In this document: positions 22,584-34,858 of the stretch, one piece after another
Position numbering within the stretch: position 1 is the stretch's first letter
How the letters are laid out: each line of letters starts with the position of its first letter
Assembly (NCBI RefSeq): GCF_045679555.1
Contig: NC_092094.1
Location: 37,030,430 to 37,094,429, forward strand
Direction of reading: 5' to 3'
Source: Salvelinus alpinus
Lineage: Eukaryota > Chordata > Actinopteri > Salmoniformes > Salmonidae
Length of the DNA: 64,000 bases
The notes under the pieces: generated by a model
Told to the model about the DNA's origin: nothing
Seen by the model: the letters and a program-made list of their open reading frames with translations, nothing else
The model's database searches: none
Program-made: the position numbers and the translations under genes

Positions 22584-24224
22584 CAGTTGAAGTCAGAAGT
22601 TAACATACACCTTAGCCTTAACCTTAACATTTAAACTCAGTTTTTCACAATTCCTGACATTTAATCCTAGTACAAATTCCCTGTCTTAGGTCAGTTAGGA
22701 TCGGCACTTTATTTTAAGAATGTGAAATGTCAGAATAATAGTAGAGAGAATGATTTATTTCAGCTTTTATTTCTTTCATCACATTCCCAGTGGGTCAGAA
22801 GTTTACATACAATCAATTAGTATTTGGTAGCATTGCCTTTCAATTGTTTAACTTGGGTCAAACGTTTCAGGTAGCCTTCCACAAGCTTCCCACAATAAGT
22901 TGGGTGAATTTTGGCCCAGTTCTCTTGACAGAGCTGCTGTAACTGGGTCAGGTTTTTAGGCCTCCTTGCTCGCACACGCTTTTTCAGTTCTGCCAACACA
23001 TTTTCTATAGGATTGAGGTCAGGGCTTTGTGATGGCCACGCCAATACCTTGACTTTGTTGTCCTCAAGCCATTTTGCCACAACTTTGGAAGTATGCTTGG
23101 GGTCATTGTGCATTTGGAAGACTCATTTGCGACCAAGCTTTAACTTTCTGAATGATGTCTTGAGATGTTGCTTCAATATATCCACATAATTTTCCTCCCT
23201 CATGATGCCATCTATTTTGTGAAGTGCACCCGTCCCTCTTGCAGCAAAGCACCCCCACAACATGATGCTGCCACCCCTGTGATTCACGGTTGGGATGGTG
23301 TTCTTCGGCTTGCAAGCTTCCCCCTTTTTCCTCCAAGCATAACAATGGTCATTATGGCCAAACAGTTCTATTTTTTTCATCAGACCAGAGGACATTTCTC
23401 CAAAAAGTACGATCTTTGTCCCCATGTGCAGTTGCAAACCGTAGTCTGGCTTTTTAATGGCGGTTTTGGAGCAGTGGCTTCTTCCTTGCTGGGCAGCCTT
23501 TCAGGTTATGTCAATATGGGACAAGTTTTACTGTGGATATAGATACTTTTGTACCTGTTTCCTCCAGCATCTTCACACGGTCCTTTGCTGTTGTTCTGGG
23601 ATTGATTTACACTTTTCGCACCAAAGTACGTTCACCTCTAGGAGACAGAACGTGTCTCCTTCCTGAGTGGTAGGACGGCTGCGTGGTCCCATGGTGTTTA
23701 TACATGCGTACTATTGTTTGTACAGATGAACGTGGTTCCTTCAGGTGTTTGGAAATTGCTCCCAAGGATGAACCAGACTTGTGGAGGTCTACAATTTTTT
23801 TCTGAGGTCTTGGCTGATTTCTTTTGATTTTCCCATGATGTCAAGCAAAGAGGCACTGAGTTTGGATGTAGGCCTTGAAATACATCCACAGGTACACCTC
23901 CAATTGACTCAAATTATGTCAATCAGCCTATCAGAAGCTTCTAAAGCCATGACATCATTTTCTGGAATTTTCCAAGCTGTTTAAAGGCACAGTCAACTTA
24001 GTGTATGTAAACTTCTGACCCACTGGAATTGTGATACAGTGAATTATAAGTGAAATAATCTGTCTGTAAACAATTGTTGGAAAAATTACCTGTGTCATGC
24101 ACAAAGTAGATGTCCTAACCGACTTGCCAAAACTATAGTTTGTTAACAAGAAATTTGTGGAGTGGTTGAAAAACGAGTTTTAATGACTCCAACCTAAGTG
24201 TATGTAAACTTCCGACTTCAACTG
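22584..24224 (-). mobile_element. Tc1-like element, 1641 bp, defective
   Basis: TIRs CAGTTGAAGTCAGAAGTTAA and its inverted form lie between TA pairs at 22582-22583 and 24225-24226. The - strand transposase is in pieces. 23698-23889 covers the N-terminus in a shifted frame, and 23123-23437 has [19 protein letters not shown] and [19 protein letters not shown]. 22817-23113 begins MHNDPKHTSK (second Asp) and contains SPDLNPIENVLAELKKRV (third acidic residue). The same family as 55885-57508. Confidence 0.95.
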
Positions 24225-24890
24225 TACATGTTTGTGTGCCTGGGTGGGTTTAACTCAAGTGGTTGTTTGTGTAGTTCTGTTTGTGTAGTTCTGCTTGTGA
24301 GTGTTCCACAGTCCTCACAGAGCTGTAGGCAGCCCTGCCTCCCTCCCTGTCCACCTTCATTAGTTGTATTGTCTGGACCCCCACAGAGAGCAGAGCAGCC
24401 TCTGTTATTAAACCCACTCATAGGCTGGAGGAGGCGGGCTGGAGGGTGAGCCAGACCGGAGAGCACGTGGGGGGCTGGGTCAGGAGGAAGGAAGGGATGG
24501 GGCCCAGGGTTACAGACCAGGAGGGTTGGGTCTGCTCAATGATCTATAGTAGGTGTCAATAAAAACAATTTTTAAAGAGCCTGCAGTACAGGGAGCACTG
24601 CAATACCTTCTGAATGATGCTTCCTCTGCACTGTGCACAATATCCCCACAGAGAGAATGCCAGAGTTCATTACAATGGTCTGTAAATGAGTCTTGACATA
24701 ACAGCTAACTCACACAGACATGCAGGTTAACATAGATTGAGGGGAAGACCACAGCTACTGTCTATAGAGGAAAGGGGGAAATGCCTGCTACTAGAAATAA
24801 CCCATCTGGAGTAAAATGTCTCTAACATCCAATTTCCCCTTTTTCTAAATTTCAATATCTACTTCTCTTTCCCGCTCTCTCCTTCTCTCC

Positions 24891-26680
24891 CTGGTGTCTG
24901 TGTGGTTGTATCGGTACACAGTGTAAGCATTGCCAGCCCTGGGGTCTGTGTGGTTGTATCGGTACACAGTGTAAGCATTGCCAGCCCTGGGGTCTGTGTG
25001 GTTGTATCGTTACACAGTGTAAGCATTGCCAGCCCAGGGGTCTGTGTGGTTGTATCGGCACACAGCGTTAGCATTGCCAGCCCAGGGGTCTGTGTGGTTG
25101 TATCGGTACACAGTGTAAGCATTACCAGCCCTGGTGTCTGTGTGGTTGTATCGGTACACAGTGTAAGCATTGCCAGCCCTGGGGTCTGTGTGGTTGTATC
25201 GGTACACAGTGTAAGCATTGCCAGCCCTGGGGTCTGTGTGGTTGTATCGGTACACAGTGTAAGCATTGCCAGCCCAGGGGTCTGTGTGGTTGTATCGGCA
25301 CACAGCGTTAGCATTGCCAGCCCTGGGGTCTGTGTGGTTGTATCGGTACACAGTGTAAGCATTACCAGCCCTGGTGTCTGTGTGGTTGTATCGGTACACA
25401 GTGTAAGCATTACCAGCCCTGGTGTCTGTGTGGTTGTATCGGTACACAGTGTAAGCATTGCCAGCCCTGGGGTCTGTGTGGTTGTATCGGTACACAGTGT
25501 AAGCATTGCCAGCCCTGGTGTCTGTGTGGTTGTATCGGTACACAGTGTAAGCATTGCCAGCCCTGGTGTCTGTGTGGTTGTATCGGTACACAGTGTAAGC
25601 ATTGCCAGCCCAGGGATCTGTTGGTTGTATCGGTACACAGTGTAAGCATTGCCAGCCCAGGGGTCGGTGTGGTTGTATCGGCACACAGCGTTAGCATTGC
25701 CAGCCCAGGGGTCTGTGTGGTTGTATCGGTACACAGTGTAAGCATTACCAGCCCTGGTGTCTGTGTGGTTGTATCGGTACACAGTGTAAGCATTGCCAGC
25801 CCTGGGGTCTGTGTGGTTGTATCGGTACACAGTGTAAGCATTGCCAGCCCTGGGGTCTGTGTGGTTGTATCGGTACACAGTGTAAGCATTGCCAGCCCAG
25901 GGGTCTGTGTGGTTGTATCGGCACACAGCGTTAGCATTGCCAGCCCTGGGGTCTGTGTGGTTGTATCGGTACACAGTGTAAGCATTACCAGCCCTGGTGT
26001 CTGTGTGGTTGTATCGGTACACAGTGTAAGCATTACCAGCCCTGGTGTCTGTGTGGTTGTATCGGTACACAGTGTAAGCATTGCCAGCCCTGGGGTCTGT
26101 GTGGTTGTATCGGTACACAGTGTAAGCATTGCCAGCCCTGGTGTCTGTGTGGTTGTATCGGTACACAGTGTAAGCATTGCCAGCCCTGGTGTCTGTGTGG
26201 TTGTATCGGTACACAGTGTAAGCATTGCCAGCCCAGGGATCTGTTGGTTGTATCGGTACACAGTGTAAGCATTGCCAGCCCAGGGGTCGGTGTGGTTGTA
26301 TCGGTACACAGTGTAAGCATTGCCAGCCCAGGGGTCTGTGTGGTTGTATCGGTACACAGTGTAAGCATTGCCAGCCCAGGGGTCTGTGTGGTTGTATCGG
26401 TACACAGTGTAAGCATTGCCAGCCCAGGGGTCTGTGTGGTTGTATCGGTACACAGTGTAAGCATTGCCAGCCCAGGGGTCTGTGTGGTTGTATCGGTACA
26501 CAGTGTAAGCATTGCCAGCCCAGGGGTCTGTGTGGTTGTATCGGTACACAGTGTAAGCATTGCCAGCCCAGGGGTCTGTGTGGTTGTATCGGTACACAGT
26601 GTAAGCATTGCCAGCCCAGGGGTCTGTGTGGTTGTATCGGTACACAGTGTAAGCATTGCCAGCCCAGGGGTCTGTGTGAT
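24891..26680. repeat. 48-bp minisatellite, about 37 copies, with 623-bp higher-order repeat
   Basis: The unit contains GTGTGGTTGTATCGGTACAC, AGTGTAAGCATTGCCAGCCC and a GGGGTCT junction. Since 48 is divisible by 3 and the unit lacks stops in most frames, it makes long spurious frames on both strands. Variants (GCACACAGCGTTAGC at about 25065, 25305, 25688 and 25928; a 47-bp unit with GGGATCTGTTGG at 25611 and 26234) recur at exactly 623 bp. That is twelve 48-bp units plus one 47-bp unit. The last eight or so units (26300-26670) are almost identical. Confidence 0.95.
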
Positions 26681-27228
26681 CTATGAGTTCTTCTACTGGG
26701 CTGAGCTGTATTATTGACCAACTGGGCTATAATGTGGTTTAATGGTGAGTGAGATCAGAGGCTAATGTGCAGAGTGGCTAGCTACAGAGATACTGTCTCC
26801 CTTGTGTAAATGTCTAAGTGTGTGTGTGCCTGCATTAGTGCCGATGTAAGGAGGAACCATTGAAACCATCCCTTCACCAGGTCCTGTACCATCTATACTC
26901 CCACTTATCTTACAAAGGAAAGAACAAACACACATTAAAAAATGTACACATTTCTAGGTATACCTGTATGCAGAGCCTGTATTATACACAGACAGCTTGG
27001 AAAATCTTTGCCCTGTGGTGAGGGGTTGTGGGAGTCTCCAACACATTCCAGAACAAACTGCTCTGATCTCCTAGCAACGTATTCCCCCTGTACTTCCCTC
27101 ACTATATCAAATGAATCAACTACCCTCCTCTCTAGATCATGTGATCTCTGTAGGCTACTTCATGAATCACCTGACTCATGTTATACACTGCATTACGTTA
27201 CTGCAGCACAGGAGAGAGTAAATACCTG
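26681..27228. other. Non-coding stretch, nothing assigned
   Basis: Intronic sequence between the minisatellite and the TTAA-flanked element. Nothing recognised. Confidence 0.4.
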
Positions 27229-27232
27229 TTAA

Positions 27233-29047
27233 CCTCTACTGCCTCAGAAACCCGGATCCGGGAGCACCCCCCACCCCCCACACACTGATTAGCATAGCTA
27301 GCATAGCTTCACAAGTAAATAGTAGCATCTAAATATCATTAAATCACAAGTCCAAGACACCAGATGAAAGATACAGATCTTGTGAATAAAGCCACCATTT
27401 CAGATTTTTAAAATGTTTTACAGGGAAGACAAAATATGTAAATCTATTAGCTAAACACGTTAGCAAAATACACCACTATTCTAACTCCATCAGTTTCTTA
27501 CTCCTTCAGGTGCTATCACCAATTCGGCTCAACTAAGATATTGATAGCCACTAACCAAGGAAAAACCTCTTCAGATGACAGTCTGATAACATATTCATGG
27601 TATAGGATAGTTTTTGTTAGAAAAAAGTGCATATTTCAGGTAGAAATCACAGTTTACAATTGCACCGACCATCACAAATCGACTAGAATTACTAGATAGA
27701 GCAACGTGTATGACAAATTTACTCATCATAAAACATTTCATAAAAATAGACAAAGCATAGCAATGGAAAGACCCAGTTCTTGTGATTTCAGACCATATTT
27801 CAGATTTTCTAAGCGTTTTTCAGCGAAAACACAATAAATCGATAAGTTAGCATACCACATGTGCAAACGTTACCAGAGCATCGATTCCAGCCAAAGAGCG
27901 CTATAACGTAATCACCGCCAAAATATATTAATTTTTTCACTAACCTTCTCAGAATTCTTCCGATGACACTCCTGTAACATCATTTTACAACATACATATA
28001 CAGTTTGTTCGAAAAGGTGCATATTTAGCCATACAAAACCGTGGTTATACAATGGAAATAGTCACAACTCAAGCCTCAAAATGAGGAACGTCAGCTTTCA
28101 GAGTGATCTAGTTTAATCGAAAGCTAATCATATACTTGACTAAAAAATACAGGGTTGACAGGAATCGAAAGACAAATTAGTTCTTAATGCAACCGCTGAT
28201 TTACATTTTTAAAATTATCCTTACTTTTCAATACAGGGTTCGCCAAGTGAAGCTATACCAAACAAAATGGCGAAATATGCGTTTAAAATATTTCGACAGA
28301 ACAACGATTTATCATATTAAATATTGCTTACTTTGAGCTGTTCTTCCATCAGATTCTTGGGCAATGTATCCTTTCTATGTTATAAACGTCTTTTGGTCGA
28401 TAGATGTCCTCTGTCCTTCGAAATATCCACTAACGATCGAACGGGACCCCAAAACGTGTCCAAAGTTTCAGAGTGCACAACAAAGAAATTCCTCAAAATC
28501 GCACTAAACGGATATAAATTGCTATAAAACGGTTCAAATTAACTACATTATGATGTTTTTAACAACTATAACGACTGAAAACATGACCGGAGAAATATAA
28601 CTAGTTAAACAACGATTTGGAATGAGGCAGGTCCGATGGCCATCTTGCTTGTGGCGCGCGGAGAAGAGAGAGAGGTCATCCCACGTTTTGTGGTTTTATA
28701 TGGGCTGGGATTGTGCAATAGACTCCATTCAAAACGTGATGACGTACAGACACCCAGAGGAAGACGTAGGCAGTGTCGGTTTCTTCATAGCATTCACTGT
28801 CGCCTTAAAAACAGACTCCAGATCAGGGGTAAAAATTTCTGAAATCTGACCCCTGTCATGAAACGTGCTGTAGATATTGTTCTGTACCACTCAGAGACAA
28901 AATTCCAACTTCTATAGAAACTAGAAAGTGTTTTCTATCCAATAATAACAATAATATGCATATTGTACGATCAAGAATTTAGCACGAGGCAGTTTAATTT
29001 GGAGACCCAAATATGCTAATGCGGAACAGCACCCCCTATAGTCCCAA
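27233..29047 (-). mobile_element. 1.8 kb non-coding TTAA-flanked element (piggyBac-like target choice)
   Basis: Both edges abut TTAA (27229-27232 and 29048-29051). The left edge is CCTCTACTGCCTCAGAAACC with the palindrome CCCGGATCCGGG. The right edge, read on -, is TTGGGACTATAGGGGGTGCT. There is no long frame. Two diverged tandem segments of about 390 bp lie inside (27397-27790 and 27791-28180). The - strand holds ATGGAAGAACAGCTCAAA directly followed by a consensus donor GTAAGC (28326-28349). It is homologous to the 226-bp element at 53835-54060. The family name and superfamily are inference. Confidence 0.7.
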
Positions 29048-29051
29048 TTAA

Positions 29052-32000
29052 TAACCAGCGTCAGGAGGCCAATTCACTTCTGAATAACCGCTGACATCTT
29101 ACATATCCTTGAGCATGTTGAGTTTAATACAATCATTATTTGCAACAAAGCTGGTATTATTATAAATGTGAGATTGCTGCATGTGAAAATCAAGACAAGG
29201 CAGTCACTAGATTGAACCACTGAGAAGGGCTGAGGTGGGTGGGTTCAGTAGCACTGGGTCTTAGGGGAGGACACTGCAGTGAAGCCAGCAGTGGAGAGAT
29301 GGGCTTATAGTATTCATGACTCTACCACAATTGGAAATAACTATAATACCGCTAGTCGTCTGCAGCCTTCAGGCATAGACACTGCTGATCCTCTCAGACC
29401 TTTTAGACATCTCAAACCTCTCCCACTGGATCCTATAGAAATGCTGCTTTACCGCACTTCCCCAAGAGCCTCTCTGACTCTCACACACAGAGGACAAGGA
29501 GCAGAGGGGTTGAGAGAGTGGGAGTGTGAGAGAGAGAGACACAGAGACACAGAGAGACCCATCAATTTGCATCCTGCCCTTGTCTAGCCTATAGTGACAG
29601 ATCCCTCTGTGCTGCCATCCATGCTAACCTGGGAGGGTGTCCCCAGAGAATTCACTGTGTCCCTGTCCTCAGGACCTGGGGGAGGGGGTTGGTCTCCCAA
29701 GGAAAGCTACACAGAGAGGTGTGTATTAAGTATCTATGGGTATGGAGTCAACATCTGTCTCTCTGCTCAGCCATAAGCAGGTTATGCTGTCTCTTTCAAA
29801 TAAAATAGGGTGAAAAGGGCATTTGAACTGGTTTAGTTTGCCTCCATTTTGATACAATGCCTTCTTGTCTATACTTCAGACAGACATGCTATTGCAGAAT
29901 ATGATCGCTTATTGACAGTGGAGTTACACCTCCGTACTGTGTTATTGCAGTGGAACAGCTTATTGGTTGTGAGTTTGCACTTCATAATGCTGTGTTATTG
30001 CAGAGTGGAACAGTTTATTGACTAGCTATACATCACAATGACAGGTTATTACAGAATAACAGATCTCACTGACTGACTGACTGGCTGGCTGCAGGTGTTG
30101 TAAGGCTACTGAAATCTAGTCGCTTATTTATGACCATATATACAAATACTAAAAATCTCATGCATTTTTCTGCAGCACCGTTAGCCTTTTTTCTATTGTT
30201 TAGGACCAGTTGGCACTACTCTGTATTGAGTCAGAACCCACCACAGCTGGGATAAGTAGTGTTGAGTTTAGCACTATTTAGCTGTCTGGTTTCCTTTGAG
30301 GAAACAGCTAGCTGATTTCACGCTCTAATCACAGACAGCAATGGTCCAATGACTTAGTAACTGTTCCGTCACATCACATAAATCTGACTGGGCGAGTCCT
30401 GCCTTCGGGGCAAACATAGGCACTACTACTCCCTCTTGCCCTGACACCAGCCACGCTGGTGGGTTGTTTCTTCCTCACCCTCATTGTTCTTGTCTCCTTC
30501 ATTCTAGATTATGAAAACGATCATCACCATGAACACGGGTCCCACTCTGAGCTCATTGTCCTACCCTGGCTGTCATGCTGGCCCAGGCATGCTTTCACAT
30601 GAATCATTCCAGAGTGAGCAGGCCAGGCAGTGGAATGGAAGGCATGGCCTGGCAGAACCAGCAAGCCCCCGTCCTCCAGGGTAGGGGGTTTGAGTGATGG
30701 ACACCTGATGCTGCCAGCAGGAAGCAGATCAGAGTACTGTGGAGGCATCTCTTTGGCACCACATCTCCTGGATCCCCTTACAACGTCTGGCCACTGTCCG
30801 CATTGCAGCGCTGCTCCAAGAATAAACTATTCCTGTAGCAACATTCCAACAGCTGAGCTCTGTTGTTCATCAATGTTCAGATAGGAACATCTTTAAAAAT
30901 GTTCTCCAAATAAAGATCATATATAGGATCCAGGAGTTATATTAATCCTGTGATCTAACTAGGAAAAACTCTAGTACTTTAGAGTTTTTTTCCTGGTCAG
31001 GGCCTGTATCCACAAAGCATCTCAGAAAAGTTCCTAGGAATCCTGTTCAAACCTGTTTTAAAGTGGCAATCAGCAGTTGAAAAAAATGATAGTGTCCTCC
31101 CTGTCCAAGTTTCAGTAAAAAGCTGAGGGATGGGGCTGGAGATGTACAACCACTCTCAAATTCATAGGCAGAGCTATGGATGCAAGGACTGACCATCCAT
31201 GATATCAACATTATAGTTCCAACCATGTTTTGAGGCTATATTGTGTTTCAGAGATATTTACAAGTTGTGTTTTTCAAGTATTAATGGGTACATTCTAAAA
31301 ATGGATGTAGCAACTCCAGATTGCCTCTTTAAGACCAAAGAAACCTCCCAGCTCAGAGTAGGTTTTAGGATGATCTTAAGATAGTGCTCAGACAAACTCT
31401 GAGCCAGGAGGAAAATCAACTCAGAAAAGTTTATCTCAGCTGGTAATCACGACAGTTTGAGGTACTGCAAAGGAAAGATAGTGATAACGCTCATTGACAT
31501 TGTTTTAATGAAACGTGAAATGTATAGCACACTTCTACAAACCATGGTGATTGTGACTGTACATCAATGGTAAAACATTTGATATAATTTCTGACTGACA
31601 CAATCACTTTGCCTACTCTTAATTCTTGCCTAATTTGTTGGCGTGCCTAATATATCTTTTTTGGACCAATTCTGATATTTTAAATAATGTGATAGGCATA
31701 TGAATCATATATTATATAAATGAATACAGGCAACACAGTATCAACACACAAAACACTTCTATTCTGATTGAAAGACACTGGATGACAACATAGTTTGTTA
31801 GTGGAGCAGCAGATCAGATCAGCAATCACGTGCTGCACGGGAGGCCGGATCAACAGTAGACCACGTACCTGTGTGTGTATGTGTGTACTGATCAGTGGGA
31901 CGTAACTAATGGGGCTTGTCTTGGATTACCCTTTAAAATTGAGGGCAGCTCTTATCCCATCCCAGGATTATTACTGGGGCACAGACACAAGGGGGACCCA

Positions 32001-33312
32001 CTCCATACACCACAAACACTGGGACCTGGTCTAGCCGCTCTCTATATAAACCCCTCTGCTCTATATCCTCCCCACCCTGACAGGACTAACCCTGATCACA
32101 CTAAGAACCTCTGGAAACTGGAGGATGGAGAATTATAGCTTTCACAATACAGTCTCAAACACGGCATCATTAATATAGATGATCCTCTCCCCCCTGTGTT
32201 TGGGAACAGGTAAAGGGATGTTTACAGTTGAAACTTCTCATTAGTTCCATGTTCCTTTGTCATTTTGGCAGCATTCTATTCTTGTCTTCTGTACCACCTG
32301 CTGCTGCCTATTCCCTTACAGTCTGCTGTTTCATGTGTATGTGACAGTGTAAACACTGAGCTGGATCATAAGACAGTATGATGTCACCATCAATATGAGC
32401 TGAGTCATCCTCGTGGTAGGCGTACTGTAGTGTACATACGTACACATTCCATTCAGAATCCAGAAATGGACTGTAGACAGCTGCCAATACCAGCAAGCAT
32501 TCTTAAAACCCTCAAACAATGCCCACACCTTCTCTCTGACCTCAGCAGGCAGCACGCTCAGACTCACAACTGTCCCTTCAAAGGCCCTCTCCTCCTCTAG
32601 CCTCTGTTTCTATTTGTGGGTGGTTTTTACACATCCATACTGCTAGTCTCTGGAAAGAAACACATCTGAAAAGGACTGTCCTGCTATATATGTGATGCTC
32701 AGTAAACCACTGGCGCTTAGATTGAAGGTAGGATCACAAACCACTGAAATAAGACCAAAAACAGTCAGGCCGTATGTGGAAGGAATTTCATCTTGTAAAT
32801 CTGAGTGGGAAACTGGAAATTGAAAACTCTACTTTACTCTTTTACACGACAAAGTGGTTTACAGTTGCTCGATTGTTAATGTTAAAATCAACTTGGTAAC
32901 TGCACCTCTATATCAACTAGTCAATATTGCCCAGGCAACCGGTCAACAGCCCATGGTCATACTGCCCTGTATTCACACCACTGACAACCTATTGACCCTC
33001 AGTGGCATTGGGCATCTACCCACCTACCACGCCAACCTGTGGTTGGTAACATCCTGTTTCCACGCCTCCAGTGTACCCGCTGCATGCCAGTACATTCCTG
33101 CCAGTGCCTCCACTCCTTCCCCAGCCTCTAGAGACACAAAAATGTAACAAACAAGCAACGCACCAGGCTGGCTGTTTCACAGAAACAAGAAATCACAGCA
33201 GCTCTCAGAAATCTCAGAGGCTGAAATACATGGAGAATGACTTGGCTAGAGAAGGCATTCAGAGGCTGCCCTAAGTAACAGTGGGTGATCTTCTGATCTG
33301 ATATGGCATGCA
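29052..33312. other. Intronic sequence without recognised elements
   Basis: Mixed-composition DNA. Short open frames (for example near 29279 and 30630) have no recognisable domains or flanking splice pairs. I see no RNA gene or repeat family here. Confidence 0.45.
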
Positions 33313-34130
33313 AAACCCTGCCCAGGCACATAACAGAGAACCCTGCCCAGGCACATAACAGAGAACCCTGCCCAGGCACATAACAGAGAACCCTGCCCAG
33401 GCACATAACAGATAACCCTGCCCAGGCACATAACAGATAACCCTGCCCAGGTACATAACGGAGAACCCTGCCCAGGTACATTACAGAGAACCCTGCCCAG
33501 GCACATTACAGAGAACCCTGCCCAGGTACATTACAGATAACCCTGCCCAGGTACATTACAGATAACCCTGCCCAGGTACATTACAGATAACCCTGCCCAG
33601 GTACATTACAGATAACCCTGCCCAGGTACATTACAGATAACCCTGCCCAGGTACATTACAGATAACCCTGCCCAGGCCCATTACAGATAACCCTGCCCAG
33701 GCACATTACAGAGAACCCTGCCCAGGTACATTACAGAGAACACTGCCCAGGTACATTACAGAGAACCCTGCCCAGGTACATTACAGAGAACCCTGCCCAG
33801 GTACATTACAGATAACCCTGCCCAGGTACATTACAGAGAACACTGCCCAGGTACATTACAGAGAACCCTGCCCAGGTACATTACAGAGAACCCTGCCCTG
33901 GTACATTACAGAGAACCCTGCCCAGGTACATTACAGAGAACCCTGCCCAGGTACATTACAGAGAACCCTGCCCAGGTACATTACAGAGAACCCTGCCCAG
34001 GTACATTACAGAGAACCCTGCCCAGGTACATTACAGAGAACCCTGCCCAGGTACATTACAGAGAACCCTGCCCAGGTACATTACAGAGAACCCTGCCCAG
34101 GTACATTACAGAGAACCCTGCCCAGGTACA
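33313..34130. repeat. 25-bp minisatellite, about 33 copies
   Basis: The unit is built of GAGAACCCTGCCCAGGTACA plus TTACA. The first six or seven copies read GGCACATAACA; the rest drift to GGTACATTACA with GATAACC and GAGAACC variants in runs. The period is not a multiple of 3, so the - strand frames over it are incidental. Confidence 0.95.
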
Positions 34131-34396
34131 CACTCTGCCTACTTTCCTCATTCCCTTCTCTCTCGCTCCTCTCCTCTGCTTTCCTGATAGTACCTTCTAT
34201 CTTTCAATCTCCAAACCTCGGAATATTTGATTTCACTCCATCTGTAACGACAGTGGAGATGCTATCATGCAATTAAGTGTGCAAAGAGCAAAGAGACAGC
34301 AGGATTGGGGGAATGTCTCCTACAGCCACATCATAAATACATTCGCTCTCTGTCTTCCTCCCAGTCCTATACATAACTCAAATGCATTCTCAGGCA

Positions 34397-34413
34397 CACA
34401 CACACACACACAC
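34397..34413. repeat. (CA)n microsatellite
   Basis: A short run of about eight CA dinucleotides. Confidence 0.9.
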
Positions 34414-34684
34414 AGAGTGTCTCCTCGGGGTACTGAGCAGCTGATGCAGCCTCAGTTGTGCGTGTGCTGGATGAACATAAGGGAATCTCTCCTACTCTGC
34501 TAAAAACAGCAGCACAGCCAATGGGCTTTACACCAGCATGCCGACCCACAGTAACACCTCTGATAGACTACCTAAAGCACTCCTGCATGACTACATTGGA
34601 GCACGGTTTGAATGTGCAAATTGTTTTGAACTTAGTTGTAGTGTGTGGTTGTGTTTGTGCAGGTAAGGGAGACGGGAGGTTGAC

Positions 34685-34858
34685 TTTCAATGTTAGCTAG
34701 AGGAGATCTTCCTGGATGTGTCTTCAGGGCCCTCTCTGGAGAGAGTGAGTAGGGAGAGGGGAAATGAGGGAAGAAAGGGTTCTCTTCTCCCTGCTCACTC
34801 TCTCCAGAGAGGGCCCTGAAGACACATCCAGCAAGATCTCCTCTAGCTAACATTGAAA
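34685..34858. repeat. 174-bp foldback: 65-bp arms, 44-nt loop, one mismatch
   Basis: The left arm (34685-34749) begins TTTCAATGTTAGCTAGAGGA and contains TCTTCAGGGCCCTCTCTGGA. The right arm (34794-34858) is its reverse complement except for one C/G difference. The purine-rich loop can pair further (AGGGAGA with TCTCCCT). No transposon signature flanks it. Confidence 0.95.

Noticed and set aside
24891-26680. Regular repeat array as a CRISPR
   Set aside because: The units are contiguous with no unique spacers, and the genome is vertebrate. The same applies to 33313-34130.
24859-26721. Very long open frames (up to 620 codons) on both strands
   Set aside because: They are by-products of a stop-free 48-bp tandem unit. 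The frames change at the 47-bp units, and no start context or domain is present.
33128-33506. Cys/Gly-rich - strand frames (MCLGRVLCYVPGQG type)
   Set aside because: They are translations of the 25-bp minisatellite.
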